Source of the DNA: Streptomyces cynarae
GTDB lineage: Bacteria > Actinomycetota > Actinomycetes > Streptomycetales > Streptomycetaceae
Length of the DNA stretch: 64,000 bases
NCBI RefSeq assembly: GCF_025642135.1
Contig: NZ_CP106793.1
Location: forward strand, 7,346,001 to 7,410,000
Direction of reading: 5' to 3'
Each line of letters starts with the position of its first letter. Positions within the stretch are counted from its first letter, which is position 1. Below are positions 37,122 to 45,215 of the stretch, piece by piece. The translations under genes were made by a program, and so were the position numbers. The notes beneath the pieces were generated by a model, which made no database searches, had not been told where the DNA came from, and saw only the letters and a list, made by a program, of their open reading frames with translations.

Positions 37122-37366
37122 GAGGACCTTTCGGGCAAGTCGGTGACGGGGACCGCCGGGTACGCCCCACCGTGACAGCGGGCGAAGGCACCGTGACGAT
37201 CAGCGTCAAAAATAACCCCCACCTCGGACAACGGCACCCGTCTGGTCGAATCCCGGACCTCCACGAAAGGGATTGACGGTGCGAATGCGACAGACGATCA
37301 CGGTAATGGCCGCGCATGCCGACCAGTCCAACACCGCGCGCACTCCGGCAGCGCGTTCTACGGCTG

Positions 37367-38038
37367 TCAGGTCCAGCCCGTGAGGTCCCCGACGAAGTCC
37401 GCGTACGAGCGGTTGGTGCCGCGGGGGGACGGGATCAGCCGGTGCTCCAGCGCCTTGCGGGCGACCGTGGGTCCGTCGCTCTCCCGGAAGACCGGCAGGC
37501 CGAGCCCCCGCTTGAGCTCCTCCTTGGCGTCCTTGACGCGGCCCGTGTCCCGGTCGAGCAGATGAGCGGGGACTTTCCAGCGCGGACGCACGTGCGGGAA
37601 GGCGTCCGGGAAGAGCAGCAGCCAGCCCTCGCTCTCCCAGGCGGCGAGCGCGAGTGCCGTTCGGAACTCCTGGCACTGGCGCGCGAACTCGTCGGTCAGC
37701 GTTCTGCGGACCCGTTCGTAGTGGGTGTCGGTGTAGCCGTCCAGGTCCTCGTGGACGACGAAGCCGAGCAACTGGGCGCGCTGCTGGCGTGCCTTGGCCC
37801 GCGCCTTGCCGGCCAGCGCCTTGACGGCGGCGGCGAGGTCCGGGCCGGACTTCCTGCGCAGGCGCACGGGGTCGTTGATGCGGACCAGCTTGGCCGCCGC
37901 GCCGAGGTCGGGCCGGTGGGCGCGTATGAGCGCGGCCAGGATCTCGCAGTCGTTCTGGTCCTCACCGGCGAGCACGATGACGCCCCGTTCTTGTGCCCGG
38001 GACGTCCGCCCGCCGCCCTGTCGCCCCTTCGGGGTCAC
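37367..38038 (-). CDS. TOPRIM/DUF4276-like protein, partner of the ATPase
   Basis: This 223-residue protein has the acidic pattern of TOPRIM-fold DUF4276-type proteins: a GEDQND motif near residue 25, LGFVVHEDLDGY near 95, then AAWESEGWLLLFPDAF. The spacing (Glu first, DxD-like second) fits a metal-dependent nuclease or nickase. The GTG start overlaps the stop of the upstream AAA ATPase (GTGA), the arrangement seen in ATPase plus TOPRIM defence pairs such as PARIS and OLD-like systems. The precise family is inferred from motifs. The gene is followed by 245 bp without a gene before the giant helicase start. Confidence 0.65.
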   Translation of the reverse strand: MTPKGRQGGGRTSRAQERGVIVLAGEDQNDCEILAALIRAHRPDLGAAAKLVRINDPVRLRRKSGPDLAAAVKALAGKARAKARQQRAQLLGFVVHEDLDGYTDTHYERVRRTLTDEFARQCQEFRTALALAAWESEGWLLLFPDAFPHVRPRWKVPAHLLDRDTGRVKDAKEELKRGLGLPVFRESDGPTVARKALEHRLIPSPRGTNRSYADFVGDLTGWT

Positions 38039-39273
38039 AGTTCACCCCCGGTGAGGTCGCCGCCCAGCACCCCGGAGAACCACAGTTCGCCGAGCGGCTG
38101 TTCACCGGACTCCTCGACGATGTCCTTCACCTCGTCCACGGTGAGAGCCGGGATGATCGACGCGCCGTCCTCGTCGCGGTCGCACACGACGAACTCCTCC
38201 GGATACAGCCGGTTGACGAGCGCGGGCGAGTGGGTCGCGACGATGAACTGCGTCCGCTCGGCGGCCTCCCGCAGCCGCTGCACGACGAGTTCCAGGGCCT
38301 GCGGATGCAACCCGTGGTCGATCTCCTCGATGCAGGTGAACGCCGGAGGATTGGGGTCGTACAGCAGGGCGAGCAGCCCGAGCAGCCGGACCGTCCCGTA
38401 GGAGGCGTCGGCGAGCGGTGTCAGGCGGCGCAGGCCGCGCTCGCGCAGCACGACGGTCAGCTGGTCGGTCGCCCCGCCGACCTCCTCGAACTCGATGTTC
38501 TCCAACTGCGGCAGGACCGTACGGGCATCGGCGACCAGGTCGTCCCAGGTCTCCTCGCGACCACTGAGGTGGATCAGAAACCCGGCCAGGTTCTCGGCGT
38601 GCGGTGAGAGGGTGGCGAAGTCCGCACCGCGCAGGCGAGTCGGCTGCCGGGCCGCCGCGACGTCGACGTCGAAGACCCGGAACGACGACAGCCGGTCGGC
38701 GACCCGCGTCACCTCGTCCCCGCCGTCGGCGGGACCGAGCCGGGGAAGCGTGGACAGGCCGCTGCTCAGCCTTCGGATGCCGAAGCTGCCGCTGTCCTTG
38801 CTCTCGCCCGCCCGCACGTCGAGGATGCGCGCCTCCTCACCCGAGATGGTGATGCGCCGGCCACGTCCTTGCTTGCGCTTGAACGCGAAGCTTTCCTCGC
38901 GGGAAAGGGCGTAGTAGGGCGATCGTTCCCCGGTCTGCTTCGACCGCAGGGACCGGCGCCGGATGGTGAGGCTGTACTCGTCCGGTGCGTTGAGGGTGGA
39001 ATTGGTCGTCCACGTCGCCTTGAGGTGGATGCGCATGGAGGTCGGCGGCTTGGTCCCGCCCCAGAAGGCCACCTCGTCGAATCCGCCGCGCGCGTCCAGC
39101 GCCGGCTGGAGGTCGGTGCGGATGATGTCGGCGAGGAAGTCGAACACCTTCAGCACGTTGGACTTGCCCGCCCCGTTCGGGCCCACTAACACGGTGAGCG
39201 GACCGAGCGGCACGGTCACGTCACGCAGACTGCGGAAGTTCTCGACGTGCAGTTCGAGCAGACGGCCAGGCAT
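38035..39273 (-). CDS. AAA ATPase, RecF/OLD-like (AAA_21)
   Basis: This 412-residue SMC/RecF-type ATPase opens MPGRLLELHVENFRSLRDV, typical of the class. Walker A (GPNGAGKSN) is near residue 32, Walker B is FTCIEEIDHGLHPQALE, and the H-loop is IVATHSPALVNRL. Its own C-terminus (EEFVVCDRDEDGAS) lacks a full TOPRIM domain, which is supplied in trans by the coupled downstream gene. I use the ATG at 39273 because the frame upstream is not protein-like. Such ATPases form sensor-scaffold complexes in anti-phage systems. A repair role like RecF cannot be excluded. Confidence 0.8.
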   Translation of the reverse strand: MPGRLLELHVENFRSLRDVTVPLGPLTVLVGPNGAGKSNVLKVFDFLADIIRTDLQPALDARGGFDEVAFWGGTKPPTSMRIHLKATWTTNSTLNAPDEYSLTIRRRSLRSKQTGERSPYYALSREESFAFKRKQGRGRRITISGEEARILDVRAGESKDSGSFGIRRLSSGLSTLPRLGPADGGDEVTRVADRLSSFRVFDVDVAAARQPTRLRGADFATLSPHAENLAGFLIHLSGREETWDDLVADARTVLPQLENIEFEEVGGATDQLTVVLRERGLRRLTPLADASYGTVRLLGLLALLYDPNPPAFTCIEEIDHGLHPQALELVVQRLREAAERTQFIVATHSPALVNRLYPEEFVVCDRDEDGASIIPALTVDEVKDIVEESGEQPLGELWFSGVLGGDLTGGEL

Positions 39274-39424
39274 AGGACGAAACCTATCGGGTCGGTGATC
39301 GGGACGCGGGGGAGTGGGCCGGATGCGTTGCCCGCGCCGCCATGGCCTCCGTCGAGTTCGTACGCGGCCTGGACGGAGGCGAGGGCATGTCCGGGTGCGA
39401 GGGCGGACCAACATGCGGAGCAGG

Positions 39425-39943
39425 CTAGGTCCGGCCACTGACATCGCCTGGGGTGGGCGCTTCCCCAAGGGTGCCGGACCGGCTCTTCGATGCGGCGCTT
39501 ACCACGGCCCACACCGTCTTGCCCGGGCCGCAGCGGCGGTCGGTGACACCCCAGTCGTCGGCCAGGGCGGTGACGAGGAGGAGCCCGCGGCCGGACTCGG
39601 CGTCGGGAGCCATGGGGTCCGCGACAACGGGTCGGCGTTCCGCGCGGGTGTCGGAGATCTCCAGCCGCAGCCGCTTGCCGTCCGCCTCCGAAGTCAGGCG
39701 GACGTGGAAGTTCCGGCCCGGGATCCGCCCGTGCCGTACGGCGTTGGCGCACAGCTCGGCGGTGATGAGTGTCATCGTCTCGTTGGCGTCGCTGTCGTAG
39801 GGGTGGCCCCAGGAGTCCAGGCAGTGCGAGACGAAGAGCCGGGCGAGGCGGGCGCCGCGTGGGGTGGAGGTGAAGGCCATGGCGAATTCGGCCGTTGCCG
39901 TTGTCTCGGACAGCGGGTAGTGCTGAGGGGAAGGGAGGTGCAT
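39425..39943 (-). CDS. ATP-binding regulatory protein (anti-sigma-factor-like HATPase)
   Basis: This protein of about 172 residues has a GHKL/HATPase_c_2 domain related to RsbW and SpoIIAB. It shows the N-box LITAELCANAVRHG and the G1-type DPMAPDAESGRGLLLVTALADDWG. Streptomycetes carry many copies, usually beside an XRE/DUF5753 regulator and a DUF397 protein. Here those two genes lie 4 kb away at 44119-45137, on the other side of three unrelated genes. I chose the ATG at 39943 (MHLPSPQHY); a GTG at 39976 would add 11 residues. It probably acts as an anti-sigma or signalling ATPase. Confidence 0.8.
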   Translation of the reverse strand: MHLPSPQHYPLSETTATAEFAMAFTSTPRGARLARLFVSHCLDSWGHPYDSDANETMTLITAELCANAVRHGRIPGRNFHVRLTSEADGKRLRLEISDTRAERRPVVADPMAPDAESGRGLLLVTALADDWGVTDRRCGPGKTVWAVVSAASKSRSGTLGEAPTPGDVSGRT

Positions 39944-40201
39944 GCCGTAAGCGTCTTGAGTGTGGCGGTGCGGCACCAGGTGTGACGCCTGTACGACAGG
40001 CTGCTGTACGTGATGGCGGATGCCGGTACGTGGAAGGGGGTGGAGACGGCCTCAAGTGGTGGGAAGGTTACGGACCTTGTCCCTATCGTGGTCACGCGAG
40101 ACGGTCGGCGCCCCGTACTGCCGGTTTCTGTACAGGTGCGACCGTAACGGAGTGCCAGGTGTTGAGCGAAGACGGATGTATCACGTTGTGGGGGGACGAG
40201 C

Positions 40202-41329
40202 ATGACAACTACCGCGCCATCGGATGGGACACCGGAGCCGCAGTCAGGCGGTGACAGCAGCGCCTCCGCCGAACCGACCGGGCAGAGCGGGGACTCGAAC
40301 GCAGGGCCGCCGGCCGCTCCCGCGCAACCGCCCCAGCAAACCCAAGTCCCCACCGCAACGGGAAGCCAAGCGGACGAAAGCTTTCAGGCGATCGTCTCGG
40401 AGATGCTGGGAGTCGATCCCGGGGCCTCCCGCCGCAAGAAGACGCGGTGGGCGGTCGTGTTGTCGGTGCGCAACATCCTGACCTTCCTCTGCGGGGTGCT
40501 CGCCACGACGTTGGCCGCGTACTTGCTGCTGGGATGGGACGTCCACAACCAGAACGACAAGCAAAAGGAGTACGACGCCTCCCAAGCGCCCTTCACCGTG
40601 TCCGTACAGCCCGACAAAGGCGACCCCCGTCAGGAATGGGTCATGGTTCTCGACAGGGAACTGACCGCTGCCGAGACGCGGAAACTCACGTCCAGCACGG
40701 ATAGTCCCGCCGCCTTCTCGTACCTGAAGGCACTGGGCGGACATCTGCTCACGTACCCGTCCGTGCTGGAGCACGCTCCCAAGCAGCACCTGCAGCAGCC
40801 GTCGAGCAGCCGCATGGAACTCTCCGACACCTTCAAGATGAACGTGCTGAGTACTCGGGCCGCCGCCGTGGTCATCGATGACTGGAAGGTCACCGACGTC
40901 GCGTGCCGCAAGAGCACCGCGCAGACGGTCGTCGCCGTTCCACCGCAAGGTGGATCCGTCTATCAGGGGATCCAGCTCCACGTTCCGCCCCGGGCCGACG
41001 AGCCGGTGCTGACCGACGACGCCGAGGGACAGGGCGAGCCCTACTTCGACACCCACTACATCGAGGTGGGCGGCGGTCAGCCCTCGGGCGGCCTCAGGGT
41101 GGAGGCGATCGCGCCGCCGGGGCAGTCGTGCGAGTGGGGCATCAAGGTCCACTACAACGACGCCTACCAGAAAGGACAGTGGGTCCAGTTGAAGGACCGG
41201 CAGGGGAAGCCGTTGCGCATCCGCACGGAGTCCGTTCCCCTGAACCCACGGCAGAAGTGGTTCTTCGGATCCATTCCCTGGACGCCGTGCCACCTGAAGC
41301 CCAAGGAGGCGACGTGCGGCCTGCTGTAG
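40202..41329 (+). CDS. Membrane-anchored hypothetical protein with proline-rich cytoplasmic leader
   Basis: This 375-residue protein has no recognised family. The first 80 residues are Pro, Ser, Gln and Thr-rich and probably disordered. One transmembrane helix (SVRNILTFLCGVLATTLAAYLLLGW, about residues 88-112) follows a positively charged stretch (RRKKTR). The rest (about 115-375) should lie outside the cell. It contains four cysteines, including the CxxxxxC-type pair near the end (TPCHLKPKEATC), possibly disulfides. It overlaps the start of the following lipoprotein gene by 16 bp, so the two are one operon and may form a surface complex. Function unknown. Confidence 0.65.
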   Translation: MTTTAPSDGTPEPQSGGDSSASAEPTGQSGDSNAGPPAAPAQPPQQTQVPTATGSQADESFQAIVSEMLGVDPGASRRKKTRWAVVLSVRNILTFLCGVLATTLAAYLLLGWDVHNQNDKQKEYDASQAPFTVSVQPDKGDPRQEWVMVLDRELTAAETRKLTSSTDSPAAFSYLKALGGHLLTYPSVLEHAPKQHLQQPSSSRMELSDTFKMNVLSTRAAAVVIDDWKVTDVACRKSTAQTVVAVPPQGGSVYQGIQLHVPPRADEPVLTDDAEGQGEPYFDTHYIEVGGGQPSGGLRVEAIAPPGQSCEWGIKVHYNDAYQKGQWVQLKDRQGKPLRIRTESVPLNPRQKWFFGSIPWTPCHLKPKEATCGLL

Positions 41330-42543
41330 TGGGCAAGGCGGTGGCCTTCCTCGTCCTGGCCGTCCTGTGCGTCCAGGCGTGCAGCCCGCAACCGGCCAAG
41401 GAGAAGCCCGACTCCCGGCCTTCCGTACCCGCGGCACCCTACCTGGGCAACCGCGGGTACGCCCTTCCGGCCAGTCCCTTCACCCGCAAGGGCACGGTGG
41501 TCACCGCCACGTGCAATATGGGCTCTCGCTGGGCGAGTGTCTCGGTCCAGGCGTGGGATCCCGAGACGTGGCAGAAGCGCGCGGAACGGGAATTCCCCAT
41601 CCCGAGCGACGCCGCGTTCAGTAATGTGCAGGGTTACAAGGCGGTCAACAGTCCCCTCGTGGAACTCTGTGGAGTGGGCCCGTACAGCCCTTCCCCCTAC
41701 GGCGTCTCCACCTCGGAGTACATGGCTCCCCGGATCCGCGCCCTCTTCGACTTGGCGTTCACGCGCATGGCGGTGGTCCTCCGAGATCCCCGGAACAAGA
41801 AGGACTCCCACGTCGGTTACGTGGCGAGCGGCGCCGCTATAGAAGACGTCGTCCGTTTGGGAGGTGCGGCAGGTGACGACGAGCAGAACGCGGTGATGTC
41901 CCCGGACGGGCACAGCGTGTGGTTCACGTACACCGCCTCCGACGGCAGGCAAAGGATCGGTTCCCGGTCCGCCGAGGGCGACCACCACCTGACGGACGAA
42001 GGTCCGGCCGCCGGGCACGGCTTGCCCCTGATCGTCACGGGCCAGCCGGCTCGCGCAGTCCAGGCGAACATGGTGCACCTGGCGCCGAACGGCCGCCGGC
42101 TCACGGCGACCGCACCCAAGGTCTTCGGCACCGTCTTCGACACGTGGAACTCCTCGGGGCCCCTCACCAGGACGTCGGCGCGCGGGGCGGCGCTGCTCAG
42201 CGGATGTGTCGGCGTTGTCGGCTGGCTTGGTGACGACCGGGTGCTGTGCCGCACGTCTTCCGGCGCTTTCCGAACCATGGACGCCCGCACCGGCCGCGCC
42301 GTGGGCGCCCCCGTCAACGTGGTCGGGCCGCAGGACGGGATGGTCGCGGAGGGGATGCTGGTGTCGCCGGACGGGAAGAGGTTCATCGTCTCCGTCCACC
42401 CGCCCAACGCCCAGCAGAACGACGACGACTACGCATACGAGGACCCCGGCTTCAGGGCGGTGCCTACCACTCCGGGAGGATCGCCGACCCCCATCTCCAA
42501 CCCCTTCCTGGACCGGCGCACGGTTTTCGTGAGCTGGTCGTAG
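41314..42543 (+). CDS. Putative lipoprotein with beta-propeller-like repeats
   Basis: This 409-residue protein starts at a GTG 5 bases after AAGGAGG, inside the end of the upstream gene. Its signal peptide ends in a lipobox (FLVLAVLCVQAC), so it is probably lipid-anchored outside the membrane. The mature part has recurring blocks such as VMSPDGHSVWFTYTAS, VHLAPNGRRLTATAP and LVSPDGKRFIVSV. These are the PDG-type repeats of WD40/TolB-like beta-propellers. The protein family is otherwise unrecognised. Its partner is the single-pass protein upstream. Confidence 0.65.
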   Translation: MRPAVVGKAVAFLVLAVLCVQACSPQPAKEKPDSRPSVPAAPYLGNRGYALPASPFTRKGTVVTATCNMGSRWASVSVQAWDPETWQKRAEREFPIPSDAAFSNVQGYKAVNSPLVELCGVGPYSPSPYGVSTSEYMAPRIRALFDLAFTRMAVVLRDPRNKKDSHVGYVASGAAIEDVVRLGGAAGDDEQNAVMSPDGHSVWFTYTASDGRQRIGSRSAEGDHHLTDEGPAAGHGLPLIVTGQPARAVQANMVHLAPNGRRLTATAPKVFGTVFDTWNSSGPLTRTSARGAALLSGCVGVVGWLGDDRVLCRTSSGAFRTMDARTGRAVGAPVNVVGPQDGMVAEGMLVSPDGKRFIVSVHPPNAQQNDDDYAYEDPGFRAVPTTPGGSPTPISNPFLDRRTVFVSWS

Positions 42544-42601
42544 GGGTGGGTGCGGCTTCGGCGTACACGGCTGTACGGCTACGGCGGGGGGCGGCGTGCG
42601 A

Positions 42602-42639
42602 GCGGTGCCGCACGACGGCGTCAGCCCCGGCGGCACCGC
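42602..42639. terminator. Hairpin between convergent genes
   Basis: A perfect 9-bp stem (GCGGTGCCG at 42602-42610, pairing with 42631-42639) has a 20-nt loop. It lies where the rightward lipoprotein gene meets the end of the leftward EcsC-like gene and partly overlaps the latter's last codons. Confidence 0.4.
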
Positions 42640-43757
42640 TCCCGAAGCTCCTTGAGGACCGCCTTCTCGCGGGACGTGACGTCACCGTCCACGGTGGCCA
42701 CGCGCTCCGCCGCGTCGAGGACATCGCTGAGGTCGCCCGACTCGGAGTCCACGCGCTTCCACACCTCGGCCGGGTCGATGTCGACGACGTTCGCGAGCTG
42801 CTCGTCGACGACCTCGTGCCGCTCCCGGACCAGCCGCACCAGGTGCCGCATCAGCAGCGCCTCGTCGTCGGCGATTTTGGCGTTCGCGTTCCCCCTGATG
42901 ACGAGCCATGCGACCCACAGCATCAACTGAGGGTGCCGACTGCGCTCGCTCATTCCTTCGGCGAGCTCGATCACTCGCGCCTCGTTCCGGAACACGGCGC
43001 GCGCGTGCCGGCCGGCGAGGAGCGTCGTGTAGCGGTTCAGCAGGACGGCGAGGGGGACGCCGACCAGAGGGATGCCGATCTTGATGACGTTGCGCTGCAG
43101 GAGGTGCTTCCCGACGACGGGGAGCGCCTTCCCGGCGGCGAGCACCGATTTCGAGTAGAAGCGCTTGACCAACGGCCGAACGAGAGCCGGGACCGCCTTG
43201 GCGACACCTTCGCGGGCAGCTTCCCCGCTCTTGATCGTGAAAGCCACGCGGATGAGCTTCCACAGGTCCTCGGGGTCGTGCACGTCGAGCGGGACCCGGT
43301 AGAGGACGGAGATGTCGTAGGCCAGGCGGAGTTGGAGCTGGGAGATGAACGCGACGTCGACCATCATGGTCGCCACGGCGGCGGGGACGGTGGCCGGTGA
43401 AGCACCCCCGAGGCTCCCGATGGTGGCGGCGACGGTCGCCGTGTAGGCCCCGGCGGAGAGTCCTCCTTCGAGCGCGGCGTACCGGGCCGCCATCTTGATC
43501 CGCTGATCCACGATGGCATCCGCGGGCACACCCTCGTACCGGTCCTGGAAGTACTGCCAGTCGACCTTCTCGGTGTACGAGTTCATGGCATGGGCCGCGA
43601 GCTTGGTGAACCAGTTGCCCGACTTGATGTCGTCGGCGCTCAGGCCCTTGACGAAGTCCTTGATCTCGGCCTGCTCCTGCTCGACGACCTTCCGGTCGGC
43701 GGCGTCGTCGGCCTCGTCCGCGGCGGTGTCGGCGGCGTGCGTCGGCTCGTCTGTCAT
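42621..43757 (-). CDS. EcsC-like protein with C-terminal TerB-like segment
   Basis: This 378-residue protein, starting at the ATG at 43757 (MTDEPTHAADTAAD), has an acidic leader. A central region follows (about 80-270) with Gly/Ala-rich hydrophobic helices (LSAGAYTATVAATIGSLGG, then LQLRLAYDISVLYRVPLD and DPEDLWKLIRVAF), resembling the EcsC family. The last 60 residues (VLDAAERVATVDGDVTSREKAVLKELRERC) resemble a TerB-type helical domain with its acidic D-x-D-G turn. Both assignments are by pattern. It may associate with the membrane. It is convergent with the lipoprotein gene and stands between the split ATPase/XRE/DUF397 pieces. Confidence 0.55.
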   Translation of the reverse strand: MTDEPTHAADTAADEADDAADRKVVEQEQAEIKDFVKGLSADDIKSGNWFTKLAAHAMNSYTEKVDWQYFQDRYEGVPADAIVDQRIKMAARYAALEGGLSAGAYTATVAATIGSLGGASPATVPAAVATMMVDVAFISQLQLRLAYDISVLYRVPLDVHDPEDLWKLIRVAFTIKSGEAAREGVAKAVPALVRPLVKRFYSKSVLAAGKALPVVGKHLLQRNVIKIGIPLVGVPLAVLLNRYTTLLAGRHARAVFRNEARVIELAEGMSERSRHPQLMLWVAWLVIRGNANAKIADDEALLMRHLVRLVRERHEVVDEQLANVVDIDPAEVWKRVDSESGDLSDVLDAAERVATVDGDVTSREKAVLKELRERCRRG

Positions 43758-44118
43758 GGCGCGTTCCCCCCAGGCTCTTCCGCGGCCGGCTGAGCTGCGG
43801 GGTACGGGCACCCCTGCTGCCGTCTCCGCGCGTTGATGCGGCGAGCGGCACAACGGCCGCTCTGTCCTCCCCTTGCGGCGCAACCTTAGCGCTTTGTGAG
43901 GCGATCGGTGCCGTGGCGGATCACGCGGGTGCGGGTGTACAGGCGGGGGCTGTACAAGGGAGGCCGGACACTCGTACGCGGTACGGGGGACTTGGCCGCA
44001 AGCCGGGGAACAGGCATGGGGCACGTCCCTACAGTGAGCCTCAGGTGACGGTGGGTGTGGTGCTTGCGGCGGGATGCGGTGCGGGCGCCTTTGTACGGGG
44101 TGAGGTGAGAGGCCACCG
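43758..44118. other. 361-bp intergenic region with TGTAC motifs
   Basis: No gene is supported here. It is a divergent promoter region between the EcsC-like gene and the XRE gene. Two close TGTACA motifs (near 43936 and 43951) are the only structured sequence noticed. Similar TGTAC motifs occur near 39990, 40004 and 40130, upstream of the related ATPase gene and of the gene at 40202. Confidence 0.4.
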
Positions 44119-44937
44119 GTGACTGCTCATGGTGGTGAGAGCGAGACGGGTGTCCTGCGGTGTTTCGGGCAGCAGTTGCGGTTGCTGAGGACGAGCCGGG
44201 GGCTGACGCGGGCGGAGTTGGGTGCGCAGCTCGGTTACGGCGAGGACATGATCGCGTCGGTGGAGTTGGGGCGCCGCATTCCGAGACCGGAGTTCATCGA
44301 GCGGGCGGATGCGGTGTTGGGGGCCGACGGTCTGCTGGCGGTGATGAAGGATGAGGTGGCGAGGGCACGGTATCCGGCCTTCTTCCGGGACGCGGCGAAG
44401 TTGGAGACGGAGGCGGTTGAGCTGCATGTATACGCCAACCATGCCGTGCCAGGCTTGTTGCAGGCGGAGGAGTATGCGCGGGCGGTGTTCGAAGCGCGGC
44501 GCCCCCTGTTGGACGAGACGGTCATCTCGGAGCGGGTGGCGGCCCGCCTTGCACGACAAAAGGTCTTCGACCGAAAGCCCCTGCCGACGATCAGCTTTGT
44601 GATCGAGGAGTCGGTGCTACGGCGTCCGATCGGTGGGTGGGGTGTCTGGCGCGGGCAGTTGGAGCAGATCTGTCTCCGAGGGCGCAGCCGGAACGTCGAG
44701 ATTCAGATCATGCCGACCGAGGTCAGCGAACATGCTGCCTTGGCAGGACCGTTCACCTTGATCGAGACGGTCAAAGGCCAGAGGATCGCCTATGTGGAGG
44801 TGCAGAAGGAAAGCCGTCTGCTCCACGAGCGGAGTTCGGTGCGTGAGCATGAGGAGCAGTACGGCATCCTCCGGGCGCAGGCGTTGACACCCCGCGAGTC
44901 GTTGCAGCTGGTCGAGAAGCTACTGGGAGAGCGATGA
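44119..44937 (+). CDS. XRE-family regulator with DUF5753 domain
   Basis: This 272-residue DNA-binding protein has an N-terminal Cro/CI helix-turn-helix (LRLLRTSRGLTRAELGAQLGYGEDMIASVELGRR, residues 20-53). The DUF5753 ligand- or partner-binding domain begins at HVYANHAVPGLLQAEEYARAV and ends with an AL-P-ESL-LV segment. It is coupled to the DUF397 gene by a 4-bp overlap (ATGA). Such pairs regulate development and antibiotic production in Streptomyces (for example AbaA-locus homologues). The GTG at 44119 follows GAGAGG. Confidence 0.88.
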   Translation: MTAHGGESETGVLRCFGQQLRLLRTSRGLTRAELGAQLGYGEDMIASVELGRRIPRPEFIERADAVLGADGLLAVMKDEVARARYPAFFRDAAKLETEAVELHVYANHAVPGLLQAEEYARAVFEARRPLLDETVISERVAARLARQKVFDRKPLPTISFVIEESVLRRPIGGWGVWRGQLEQICLRGRSRNVEIQIMPTEVSEHAALAGPFTLIETVKGQRIAYVEVQKESRLLHERSSVREHEEQYGILRAQALTPRESLQLVEKLLGER

Positions 44938-45137
44938 ACGCCGTGGACGAAGTGAAGGCGAGCGGTGAACTGGCGTGGCGCAAGAGCACCTACAGCAGTG
45001 GCGAGGGTGGCGAGTGCGTGGAGGTCGCTGTCGCTGGCTGTGCCGTTTACGTGCGGGACTCGAAGCGGGCGGTGGAGGGTGGGCCTGTGCTGAGGGTCGG
45101 TCCGGCGGCGTGGGCGGCGTTGCTTGAGACGATGTGA
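44934..45137 (+). CDS. DUF397 small protein
   Basis: This 67-residue protein of the DUF397 family has the signature ELAWRKSTYSSGEGGECVEVAV, then VYVRDSKRAVEGGPVLRVGPAAWAALL. These small proteins act with the adjacent XRE/DUF5753 regulator, probably as an antagonist or co-regulator in a toxin-antitoxin-like pair. The start overlaps the regulator stop by 4 bp. A strong hairpin follows at 45155. Confidence 0.9.
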   Translation: MNAVDEVKASGELAWRKSTYSSGEGGECVEVAVAGCAVYVRDSKRAVEGGPVLRVGPAAWAALLETM

Positions 45138-45154
45138 GGTTATACGGCTGCTCG

Positions 45155-45193
45155 CGACGGTCGGCGCTTCTCTCAAGGAAGCGCCGACCGTCG
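45155..45193. terminator. Strong bidirectional terminator
   Basis: A perfect 16-bp stem (CGACGGTCGGCGCTTC at 45155-45170, pairing with 45178-45193) has a 7-nt loop. It lies between the convergent DUF397 and methyltransferase genes, 18 bp after the DUF397 stop. It is the longest perfect stem noticed in the window. Confidence 0.85.
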
Positions 45194-45215
45194 TTATGAG
45201 GAACGACTCTCAGGC

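Noticed and set aside
32778..37175. A 1465-codon open frame on the plus strand opposite the giant helicase
   Set aside because: It is antisense to a protein with clear helicase motifs, has a composition typical of GC-rich shadow frames (Arg, Gly, Val, Gln, His-rich) and matches no family.
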